From Marinagarivorans sp. UBA5868 (GTDB taxonomy: Bacteria; Pseudomonadota; Gammaproteobacteria; Pseudomonadales; Cellvibrionaceae), in NCBI GenBank assembly GCA_002432095.1, contig DJFQ01000158.1:5273-17899 (forward strand): a stretch of DNA of 12,627 nt, in the 5' to 3' direction. The notes below the pieces were generated by a model. That model ran no database searches. It had not been told where the DNA came from and saw only the letters and a program-made list of their open reading frames with translations. A program made the position numbers and the translations under genes. Below, piece after piece: positions 6,131 through 12,627 of this stretch; the first letter of the stretch is position 1; every line of letters starts with the position of its first letter.

Positions 6131-7192
6131 CTACAGAAGATTGGCCTGGCGAGGGTGCAACAACTTCTGCAAGAGCGTTTTTACCGGTGCTGCCAGACCG
6201 ATGCTGGCGGGTTGACGCACGTTATACCAAAGATGGCGGCCCTCCTCCATGATGCCCGCCGGTCGCTTTGCCAGCTTTACCAGAACCGGCTGTATATCCA
6301 GATGGTAATGGCTGAAGGTGTGGCGCCAGCCTTCCCAGTGTTCTGTGTCGCGGATTTGTCCATAGGCCGGAAGGTGTGTTTCCAGGGACTGCTCAATCGG
6401 CACTTCAGGAAGGCACCAGAGGCCGCCCCATATACCGCTAGGTGGGCGGCGCTCCAGCAGAATGTCGCCGTTGGGCGCTTGCAGCAGTAGAAAATAAGCG
6501 CTTTTAACCGGTTTGTCTTTGCTGGGCTTTTTGCCGGGATAAGCCGTTGGATTGTCCTCCGCCAGTGCAATGCAATCCTCCGCAACCGGACAAAGCGCGC
6601 ATTTGGGGCGGGTGCGAGTACAAACCGTCGCACCCAAATCCATGATGGCTTGGGTGTAGTCGCGGCAGCGCTTTTTCGGCATATGACCTTCGGCTATACG
6701 CCACAACTTGTCCGCCACTTTCGGTTGTCCGGGCCATCCCGGTATCGCGCTGTGACGGGCGAGAACGCGTTTGACGTTGCCATCGAGAATGGCGGTGGGT
6801 TGCTCGAACGCAATACTGGTAATCGCTGCCGCCGTTGAACGGCCAATACCCGGAAGCTGTGCGATAGCTTCTACATCGGCGGGAAATTCACCAGCATATT
6901 CGGCCGCAATAATTTGCGCGCATTTATGGAGGTTGCGTGCACGCGCGTAATAGCCAAGTCCGGTCCAGTGGTGCAGCACTTCATCAATAGGCGCGCTGGC
7001 GAGATCCGGCAACCTTGGAAAACGCTGCATAAACCTTTCGAAATAGGGAATAACCGTTTCTACTTGAGTTTGTTGCAGCATGATTTCGGAAATCCAAACG
7101 CGATACGGCGTAATTGGATTTTGCCACGGTAAATGTTTACGCCCGTGCTGGTCGAACCAGCACAGCAGCCGCTGTGAAAATGGTCGACTCAT
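6131..7192 (-). CDS. mutY: Adenine DNA glycosylase MutY
   Basis: This 353-residue enzyme removes adenine mispaired with 8-oxoguanine or G in base excision repair. The N-terminal catalytic domain has Glu36 in WISEIMLQQTQV, the helix-hairpin-helix LPGIGRSTAAAI (113-124) and the catalytic Asp137 in ILDGNVKRV. The [4Fe-4S] cluster cysteines are 190, 197, 200 and 206, in the expected C-X6-C-X2-C-X5-C spacing. The C-terminal NUDIX-like domain that reads 8-oxoG includes RRPPSGIWGGLWCLPE and HTFSHYHLDI. No key residue is missing. The ATG overlaps the asmA stop (ATGA), so the genes are coupled, and yggX follows after a short gap. Confidence 0.98.
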   Translation of the reverse strand: MSRPFSQRLLCWFDQHGRKHLPWQNPITPYRVWISEIMLQQTQVETVIPYFERFMQRFPRLPDLASAPIDEVLHHWTGLGYYARARNLHKCAQIIAAEYAGEFPADVEAIAQLPGIGRSTAAAITSIAFEQPTAILDGNVKRVLARHSAIPGWPGQPKVADKLWRIAEGHMPKKRCRDYTQAIMDLGATVCTRTRPKCALCPVAEDCIALAEDNPTAYPGKKPSKDKPVKSAYFLLLQAPNGDILLERRPPSGIWGGLWCLPEVPIEQSLETHLPAYGQIRDTEHWEGWRHTFSHYHLDIQPVLVKLAKRPAGIMEEGRHLWYNVRQPASIGLAAPVKTLLQKLLHPRQANLL

Positions 7193-9345
7193 TCAGTGGT
7201 CGTTTCCGTTGCAGGTGCCTTGGTCGTTTCTGTTGCAGGTGCAGTGGGAGCCGTCGCTTCATTATTGCTGGGTGCAGGCTCTTTCTTCTTTTTAAATTGA
7301 TTGAGCAGGTTGCGTACCGACTCTTCGGTATTTTTGCCCTTTTCTTCTCCCAGTTTTTCTTTTAATAAATCTTTGGCTTTATCTTCCAGCCTTTCTTCCA
7401 AACGATCTTTTTCCGCCTCAATTTTTTCTTTTGCTTCGCCTTTTAGCCGATCTTTCGCCAGCTCCGTCAACAGCTTGGTATCCGGCAAACAGGTGGTCGG
7501 ACCGATATCATCCATAGAGCCTTTACAGCGAATGGGCAGTGAGCGTTTGCGCCATTTTTCCTCGATGGGCAAACAGCCTTCCACTTTGCTGGCAAATTCA
7601 CCAATGGACAAAGAAAACGGTACATTAAATTTGCCGGTTTCCAAATTGAAGCTGCCGCTGGCGGTACTGAGTAAATTGGCAATGGTGGCATTGAGCTGCT
7701 GCAGATTTAAGGTATTTTCCGCATAACGCAACTGCATTTTTACTGGCTCCAAACGGGTCATGTCCGGCCATTCCAAATTTTCCGGCAGCGCCTGTTGCTG
7801 CAAAATCGACAAGGCGCGGCAGAATTGTTCTTCGATGTTAATTGGCGTCACTTGCAATTCCTGCGACTCTGCACTCGCCTCCACAATTAAATTGTCTTGC
7901 AGGGCTTTATCGGTCGCACCGTGACTGGTGATGTTAGCGGTGGCGGACGCTTTACCGGTTATCTTGTCGAGATCGGCAAAAGTTTTCAGCAGCGTACCCA
8001 AATTAACACCTTGAGATTGCAACGCCATTTGCAATTGCGCCTCGGAACTGCGCGCGTCCAATTGTCCTTCTCCAGTGACCGTGCCATCGGCGGTTTGCAA
8101 ACTGAGTGTCTCCAGTTTTACCAGGCCATTTTTCGCAGACATCTGCAGTTGTGGCTGATGAATCGGGAGCTGTTTATAAATCAGCTTTTCAAACGCGACC
8201 TTTGCGTTGATATTTAAATCGCGTATTGCTTCCAATGGCAAAGGCTGTGGCGGTGTTTCGGGTTGGGGAGCGGCTTCGCCATTTTTTGCCATTTCGGGCG
8301 GCAGATAGTCATCCACCACCAGGGACGTACCCTGCCAGCCGGTAACGATGACGGGTTGTTCGAAATTTTTCAGCTGCAACTGACCGTCGACGCGGGTGTC
8401 GTCTACCGTCAAGGTCACTGGCTTCAGGGTGAGTTGATCCGGTCCAAAATCATAAGTAATGGCACCACCCACTTGCTGCAGCGCTTTAGGATTAGCAGTT
8501 TGCGGCGGCTCAATATCCAGTGCTTTTAACAACGGCGGCAACGCCGCGGGTTCGATGTCGATTTTACCTTTGCTGGTTAAGGGTTCACCCCAGTGGGTTT
8601 CTGTCGCAAGCGCCGCCACCAAATTGGCAGCACCGACTTGCAGCTTCACATCCGCTTCCGCAACCTTCAGCATCTGAGTGTCCAGATTGACGGAAACGGG
8701 GCCATTCCACGCGATCTGCATCGGTGGCATATCGTTATAAGCGGCGGAAAAATCCAGCTGCAACGGAAACGCCTTGCCTTGCAATGCCACATCTGTGGCG
8801 TGCAAATTCAGGCGTTGAATCTCGGCTCGGTCACCAGTTTGGGCATTGGCGTATTGCAGTTTGAGGTTGGTGATGTCGATCTGCTCGACGGCAAGTTCTG
8901 GAGGCGCTCCTGTGTCGGTGGCTGCCGCAGGCGGCTCGCCGGAATCTTTTTTGTCGCCGCCAATGCTGTCCCAGGCACTCGCGCCCTGGGCATCGATTTC
9001 ATAGCGGACTTCCAAACCATCCAGCCGGATACCGTCCACGAGAATCTGACGCTGGAATATCGGCATCAATTGCACCGACACCTCCGCCTGATTCACCGCC
9101 GCTAAAAGTGTTTTGTCTTGAATACTGTGGAGGTTGAGTTCGCCGAGACTCAGAGCGAGATTGGGGAAGAGTTTCCAGTTGATATCGCCCGGGATATGCA
9201 GCTCGATACCTCGTTCCGCGGCCTGCTTTTCCAGCAGGGGTTTCAGACGATTGGGGTCAAGGGTGAAGATCAGCACTACCAAGACGAGCAACAGCGCGCA
9301 GACCAGACCAATCAGAATCAACAGCGAACGCATCAGGATTTTCAT
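7189..9345 (-). CDS. asmA: AsmA family protein (inner-membrane anchored, periplasmic)
   Basis: From the ATG at 9345 the protein has 718 residues. It has one N-terminal membrane segment (about 5-27), the AsmA signature LDPNRLKPLLEKQAAERGIELHIPGDINWKLFPNLALSLGEL, then a long beta-rich domain and the C-terminal AsmA region with Cys residues in GCLPIEEKW, PIRCKG and TTCLPD. AsmA proteins resemble TamB and Vps13-type lipid carriers and affect outer-membrane lipid homeostasis. A highly charged helical tail (DRLKGEAKEKIEAEKDRLEE and on) ends in a Thr/Pro/Ala-rich repeat. GAGGGGA lies about 10 bases before this ATG. The frame stays open to 9465, but that extension precedes the membrane anchor and has no support. 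It leads an operon with mutY and yggX. Confidence 0.92.
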   Translation of the reverse strand: MKILMRSLLILIGLVCALLLVLVVLIFTLDPNRLKPLLEKQAAERGIELHIPGDINWKLFPNLALSLGELNLHSIQDKTLLAAVNQAEVSVQLMPIFQRQILVDGIRLDGLEVRYEIDAQGASAWDSIGGDKKDSGEPPAAATDTGAPPELAVEQIDITNLKLQYANAQTGDRAEIQRLNLHATDVALQGKAFPLQLDFSAAYNDMPPMQIAWNGPVSVNLDTQMLKVAEADVKLQVGAANLVAALATETHWGEPLTSKGKIDIEPAALPPLLKALDIEPPQTANPKALQQVGGAITYDFGPDQLTLKPVTLTVDDTRVDGQLQLKNFEQPVIVTGWQGTSLVVDDYLPPEMAKNGEAAPQPETPPQPLPLEAIRDLNINAKVAFEKLIYKQLPIHQPQLQMSAKNGLVKLETLSLQTADGTVTGEGQLDARSSEAQLQMALQSQGVNLGTLLKTFADLDKITGKASATANITSHGATDKALQDNLIVEASAESQELQVTPINIEEQFCRALSILQQQALPENLEWPDMTRLEPVKMQLRYAENTLNLQQLNATIANLLSTASGSFNLETGKFNVPFSLSIGEFASKVEGCLPIEEKWRKRSLPIRCKGSMDDIGPTTCLPDTKLLTELAKDRLKGEAKEKIEAEKDRLEERLEDKAKDLLKEKLGEEKGKNTEESVRNLLNQFKKKKEPAPSNNEATAPTAPATETTKAPATETTTE
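7197..7244 (-). repeat. 24-bp tandem repeat in the 3' end of asmA
   Basis: Two adjacent 24-base units differ at two positions. They encode two copies of A-P-A-T-E-T-T-K/T at the extreme C-terminus of AsmA, next to a poly-Lys stretch. Such in-frame repeats can change in number by slippage without breaking the protein. Confidence 0.8.
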
Positions 9346-9435
9346 GCTTAATTTTCCCCTCGACGTGGTGAATGCGGCGGCCATTCTAAGCCATTTGCAG
9401 ACGATCAACCTTTGAGCCGCGAGATGAATATTGGT

Positions 9436-9460
9436 GCAGCGGAACATCTGTGTCCGCTGC
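9436..9460. repeat. Inverted repeat in the asmA / iron-transport intergenic region
   Basis: GCAGCGGA and TCCGCTGC are perfect 8-bp complements with a nine-base loop, in which CA/TG can pair further. No T-run follows on either strand, so it is not an ordinary terminator. It lies between the divergent genes asmA and the iron-binding protein gene, about 80 bases from the latter's start, and could be an operator or part of a transcribed leader. Confidence 0.55.
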
Positions 9461-9479
9461 CTCACCCTTGTGGCACCGG

Positions 9480-9513
9480 TTTGCAGGCATTAATGCAAAT
9501 AGTTACTATTTGC
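9480..9513 (+). promoter_or_regulatory. Promoter/operator region of the iron transport genes, with a perfect 19-bp palindrome
   Basis: GCAAATAGT-T-ACTATTTGC (9495-9513) is a perfect 9-1-9 palindrome, the same geometry as a Fur box, but it shares only about 10 of 19 bases with the Fur consensus GATAATGATAATCATTATC. It overlaps a possible -10, TACTAT (9504-9509), 17 bases after a weak -35, TTGCAG (9481-9486). A further overlapping symmetry, TTTGCA...TGCAAA (9480-9499), reuses the left arm. It ends 24 bases before the start codon of the binding-protein gene, so a repressor bound here would block transcription. Iron control by Fur or a relative is a guess from the neighbouring genes. Confidence 0.6.
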
Positions 9514-9537
9514 GAATTTTCCTACCTGGGGTTATTC

Positions 9538-10581
9538 ATGAAGCTTCGTTCCTCCGCCAGCCTGACCATGGGCTGCATCCTGCTAAGTTTGGTCGCCTGC
9601 TCCGATAAGAAAGACGCAGCTGAACCAGCTGGAACTGCCAAGCAACAACCAACCATTACCGTGTATTCCGAGCGCGTTGAGCACCTGATCAAACCACTTT
9701 TCGATCAATACACCGAGGAGACCGGTGTGCCCATTCGTTTTATCACCGATGGCGCAGGCCCCTTGATCGCCCGCCTGGAAAATGAAGGCGAGGCTACCCC
9801 GGCGGACATCTTGATTACCGTTGACGCGGGCAACCTCTGGCAGGCGACGGACAAAGGCCTGCTGCGCGCCATCGAATCTCCATTGCTGGAGACGAATGTG
9901 CCCGCTCATTTACAAGCCAGCGGCAATGAGTGGTTTGGTCTATCCGCACGGGCGCGCACCATTGTGTATTCCACCGAGCGGGTGAAACCCGAGGAGTTGT
10001 CCACCTACGAAGCGCTGGGCGCTCCCAAATGGGAAGGGCGGCTTTGCCTGCGCACGGCGAAAAAGGTCTATAACCAAAGTTTGGTGGCCACCATGATCAA
10101 TACCTTGGGCGCCGAGAAAACCGAGGAAATTGTGAAGACCTGGGTGGCCAATTTGGCGACAGATCCCTATTCCAACGACACCGTGGCCCTCGAAGCCGTC
10201 ATCGCGGGACAGTGTGATTTGGCGATCGTAAATACTTACTACTTCGGCCGCATGCAGAAGGAAAACCCCAATATCCCTCTGGCCGTGTTCTGGCCCAACC
10301 AAGACGGACGCGGTGTGCATGTGAACATTTCCGGCGCCGGCATCACCAAACACGCCAAACACCCGGAAGCCGCGCAGAAGTTGCTGGAGTGGCTCTCCAG
10401 CGAGGAAGCACAATACAAATTTGCGGAGGCGAATGAGGAGTACCCGGTAAATCCACGGGTTAAGCCTTCACCATTGGTGCAAGCCTGGGGCGAGTTCAAA
10501 GCCGACTTGGTCAATGTGGAAGCGGCCGGGCATCTGCAATCCGAAGCCGTGAAGTTGATGGACCGGGCCGGCTATCGTTGA
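9538..10581 (+). CDS. Fe3+ ABC transporter substrate-binding lipoprotein (FbpA/FutA type)
   Basis: This 347-residue protein starts [16 protein letters not shown] and has a lipobox L-V-A-C with Cys21, so it should be lipid-anchored in the periplasm. The mature part opens with [24 protein letters not shown], typical of ferric-binding proteins, and contains the iron-ligand tyrosine pair in NTYYFGRM (Tyr234, Tyr235) and the conserved [23 protein letters not shown]. It should capture Fe3+ and hand it to the permease encoded 42 bases downstream. The ATG at 9538 has GGGG seven bases upstream. The frame is open back to 9412, but a longer start would bury the signal peptide. Related proteins bind other small anions or metals, but the Tyr pair favours iron. 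Confidence 0.92.
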   Translation: MKLRSSASLTMGCILLSLVACSDKKDAAEPAGTAKQQPTITVYSERVEHLIKPLFDQYTEETGVPIRFITDGAGPLIARLENEGEATPADILITVDAGNLWQATDKGLLRAIESPLLETNVPAHLQASGNEWFGLSARARTIVYSTERVKPEELSTYEALGAPKWEGRLCLRTAKKVYNQSLVATMINTLGAEKTEEIVKTWVANLATDPYSNDTVALEAVIAGQCDLAIVNTYYFGRMQKENPNIPLAVFWPNQDGRGVHVNISGAGITKHAKHPEAAQKLLEWLSSEEAQYKFAEANEEYPVNPRVKPSPLVQAWGEFKADLVNVEAAGHLQSEAVKLMDRAGYR

Positions 10582-10623
10582 TGCCCCCTTCATCGCCTCT
10601 GCGCCACCACCGCCGATACCGTT

Positions 10624-12234
10624 ATGGTACATAGCCGCTGGTGGCAGTTACCTATCTGGTTGATGGCGGCGCTGGTGCTGATGCCGGTACTCGTCATTCT
10701 GCTGAGCTGGCAATCCGCTCAGGTGGAGGTCTGGCAACATTTGATCGCCACCGGGCTCAGCCGTCTGCTGAAGAACACTCTCATGTTGATGCTGGGTGTC
10801 GGCGTGATGGTGATGCTGCTGGGCGTGAGCCTGGCGTGGTTAACAGCGGTCTGTGAGTTTCCCGGGCGGCGCTGGTTAGACTGGGCGCTTGTCCTACCCC
10901 TTGCCATTCCCACTTACGTCGTCGCCTTTGTCGCCTTGGGGTTGATGAGCTACAGCGGCCCGGTGCTGACCGCTTGGCGAACCATATTTGGCCAGGATGC
11001 GTGGTACCCGGAAATCCGCACACCGCTGGGCGTGATTCTGGTGATGAGCGCCGTACTCTATCCCTACGTGTATATGCTGGCGCGCAGCGCTTTTCTGCAA
11101 CAGGGCCGAACCTTGACCGATGCCGCCCGCGCGCTCGGACGCGGTCCCATCGCCAGTTTTATTCAGGTGGTACTTCCCATGGCGCGCCCCGCCATAGTGG
11201 CCGGCATGGCTTTAGCGTTAATGGAAGCTCTGGCCGACTTTGGCGCTGTTGCGGTATTCAATTACGACACTTTCACCACCGCGATCTATAAATCCTGGTT
11301 TGGCTTTTTTAATCTTCAGGCAGCTGCGCAATTGGCCAGTCTGCTGCTGATTTTTGTCGCCATTGCCTTAGTGTTGGAGCAGCAGGCGCGGGGACGAGGC
11401 AAAGTCCATCAGCACGCGCTCAAACGTCATGACCGAATTCGTCTTACAGGGTGGCGCGGCCTGCTGGCCAGTGGTTATTGCCTGTTCATTCTTTTGGTGG
11501 CGTTCCTGGTGCCCTTTTGCCAATTGATTATTTGGGTGATCCATACCGGGCTGGCGGGTTTCGACCAGCGTTTTCTGCAGCTCGCGCAGCACACGTTTCT
11601 GCTCGGCGCTTTAAGCGCTGCGCTGGTGGGAATCATGGCGCTGCTGGTGGCTTTCGGTCAGAGGCTTGCGCCCACCCGCGGCATGGCCAGCGTCACTCGT
11701 CTCACCGCTTTGGGTTACGCATTGCCGGGGTCGGTGTTGGCGGTGGGTGTGATCATCGTCTTTACCTTCGTCGACCGCACCGTACTATGGCCGCTGATGC
11801 GTCACTTGCTGGGTGAGAGTTCAGTGGCGGGGCAGGTATTGGTGGGTAGCGTGGTGGCATTACTTACCGCTTACGCAATCCGCTATTTTTCGGTGGGACT
11901 GGGGCCTATCCAGTCCGGCCTTGAGCGTATTCGCCCGCAATTTCAGGAGATGGCGCAAAGCCTTGGCCACAGTCAATGGCAGGTGATACGCCGGGTTTAC
12001 CTGCCACTGATGACCCCGGGACTTATGACTGCACTGATTCTGGTGCTGGTGGACGTCATGAAAGAAATGCCCGCCACCCTGCTGATGCGCCCCTTCGGCT
12101 GGGACACCCTGGCGGTACGAGTATACGAAATGACTGCCGAGGGCGAGTGGGAACGCGCCGCTCTTCCCGCCCTCGCTTTGGTGCTGATCTCCATGGTACC
12201 GGTCATCTTGATGGTAAAGCGCAGCCAGAACTAA
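10624..12234 (+). CDS. Fe3+ ABC transporter permease (FbpB type, two fused permease domains)
   Basis: This 536-residue inner-membrane protein has about 12 hydrophobic segments and two BPD_transp_1 domains. Each domain carries an EAA loop that docks the ATPase: DAARALGRGPIASFIQVVLP (166-185) and EMAQSLGHSQWQVIRRVYLP (442-461). The double-domain architecture is typical of FbpB-type ferric permeases, which carry Fe3+ from the periplasmic binding protein into the cytoplasm. It lies 42 bases after the binding-protein gene. The ATG at 10624 lacks a clear Shine-Dalgarno sequence. No ATPase gene follows in the window, so the energising subunit must be encoded elsewhere or shared with another transporter. 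Confidence 0.94.
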   Translation: MVHSRWWQLPIWLMAALVLMPVLVILLSWQSAQVEVWQHLIATGLSRLLKNTLMLMLGVGVMVMLLGVSLAWLTAVCEFPGRRWLDWALVLPLAIPTYVVAFVALGLMSYSGPVLTAWRTIFGQDAWYPEIRTPLGVILVMSAVLYPYVYMLARSAFLQQGRTLTDAARALGRGPIASFIQVVLPMARPAIVAGMALALMEALADFGAVAVFNYDTFTTAIYKSWFGFFNLQAAAQLASLLLIFVAIALVLEQQARGRGKVHQHALKRHDRIRLTGWRGLLASGYCLFILLVAFLVPFCQLIIWVIHTGLAGFDQRFLQLAQHTFLLGALSAALVGIMALLVAFGQRLAPTRGMASVTRLTALGYALPGSVLAVGVIIVFTFVDRTVLWPLMRHLLGESSVAGQVLVGSVVALLTAYAIRYFSVGLGPIQSGLERIRPQFQEMAQSLGHSQWQVIRRVYLPLMTPGLMTALILVLVDVMKEMPATLLMRPFGWDTLAVRVYEMTAEGEWERAALPALALVLISMVPVILMVKRSQN

Positions 12235-12322
12235 AGGCTGTCGATTCGCTCGCGCTTCCCTCGACTAAAGGCTAAGTCCAGACAAAGTCTATTAAAGACA
12301 AGTCCACTAAAGGCTTAGTCCA
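12230..12322 (+). repeat. Short direct repeats after the permease gene
   Basis: ACTAAAGGCTAAGTCCA (12264-12280) recurs as ACTAAAGGCTTAGTCCA (12306-12322) with one difference. A shorter copy, ACTAAAGGCT (12230-12239), overlaps the permease stop codon, and a degenerate ATTAAAGACAAGTCCA lies at 12291-12306. The units themselves contain a small inverted repeat (ACTAA...TTAGT). They fill most of the gap between the permease and the next gene. I see no clear terminator here. Confidence 0.65.
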
Positions 12323-12340
12323 TTTCGCGAGGCGCGCCCC

Positions 12341-12627
12341 ATGCACCCTATCTCCCCCTGTCTCTGGTTTGATGACAACGCAGAACAAGCGGTGGCGTTT
12401 TATCTGACGGTCTTTCCCCAGGGGCGCATTCTAAGTACCACCTACTACAGCGAAGACGCGCCAGCTCCGGCGGGCAGTGTGATGACCATTGCTTTTGAGA
12501 TTAACGGCAGCCCTTTCATCGCACTCAACGGCGGTCCCTATTTCAGCTTTTCTCCCGCCCTCTCGTTGGTTATTCACTGTGCCGATCAAGCGGAAATTGA
12601 TTACTACTGGGAGCGCCTGGGCGACGG
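12341..12627 (+). CDS. VOC superfamily protein (PhnB-like, '3-demethylubiquinone methyltransferase' family), 5' part
   Basis: The first 95 codons are visible and the window ends before a stop. The sequence CLWFDDNAEQAVAFYLTVFP, then GSVMTIAFEINGSPFIALNGGP, then SLVIHCADQAEIDYYWERL fits the Pfam 3-dmu-9_3-mt family of the vicinal oxygen chelate superfamily. Despite the Pfam name, members are generally not proven methyltransferases, and the true reaction is unknown. GAGG lies eight bases before the ATG. It follows the permease by about 106 bases on the same strand; there is no evident functional link. Confidence 0.88.
   Translation, partial: MHPISPCLWFDDNAEQAVAFYLTVFPQGRILSTTYYSEDAPAPAGSVMTIAFEINGSPFIALNGGPYFSFSPALSLVIHCADQAEIDYYWERLGD

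Noticed and set aside
7301..9105. Long open frames on the + strand opposite asmA (7301-7726, 8593-9105 and others).
   Set aside because: They are antisense to a well-supported gene, have no family resemblance and have serine- or arginine-biased translations typical of shadow frames.
9436..9460. Reading the 9436-9460 hairpin as a transcription terminator.
   Set aside because: No run of T follows the stem on either strand, and it lies between divergent genes.
9346..9465. 40-residue N-terminal extension of AsmA.
   Set aside because: AsmA proteins begin directly with the membrane anchor, and the ATG at 9345 has a GAGGGGA upstream.
9412..9537. Longer N-terminus for the iron-binding protein, since the frame is open upstream of 9538.
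   Set aside because: The lipoprotein signal begins at the ATG at 9538, which has a ribosome site; the extension would cover the palindromic promoter region.
9583..10514. Frames on the - strand opposite the iron-binding protein gene (up to 157 codons).
   Set aside because: They are shadows of a recognised gene, without a start signal or homology.
12230..12322. CRISPR array from the repeats after the permease.
   Set aside because: Units are short, imperfect and irregularly spaced, with no spacers of constant length and no cas genes.

Overview
The window looks like chromosomal DNA of a gammaproteobacterium, probably a Pseudomonas or Cellvibrio relative. This is inferred from the order asmA-mutY-yggX-tRNA-Phe, which I recall from Pseudomonas genomes, from a LexA box of the E. 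coli type, and from an ImuA-ImuB-DnaE2 mutagenesis set. No taxonomic marker in the window settles it.

Left part (1-2679, + strand): the 3' end of dnaE2 (error-prone DNA polymerase), then a LexA (SOS) box, then imuA and imuB, which overlap by 4 bases. This is the SOS mutasome that makes DNA-damage mutagenesis possible, but dnaE2 lies upstream of imuA instead of downstream of imuB.

Middle part (2680-5284, - strand): a tight four-gene cassette that abuts imuB stop to stop. In transcription order it holds a DUF6795-like protein (copy A), a class 3 lipase with an intact Ser-Asp-His triad and a long hydrophobic C-terminal extension, a small four-helix membrane protein, and a second DUF6795-like protein (copy B) that is a lipoprotein. 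I read it as an antibacterial lipase effector with its immunity proteins, probably delivered by a type VI secretion system, although no delivery gene is in the window. A stretch with no recognisable gene (5285-5604) follows, then a terminator and tRNA-Phe. DNA left of the tRNA is on the whole more AT-rich than DNA right of it, so tRNA-Phe may be the edge of an inserted region.

Right part (5649-12627): on the - strand, asmA-mutY-yggX and then tRNA-Phe, the tRNA with its own strong promoter. These cover envelope lipid homeostasis, removal of A opposite 8-oxoG, and iron handling or oxidative protection. Diverging from asmA on the + strand are a lipoprotein Fe3+-binding protein and its two-domain permease, with a perfect 19-bp palindrome in their promoter region and no ATPase gene after them. 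The window ends inside a VOC-superfamily (PhnB-like) gene preceded by short direct repeats.
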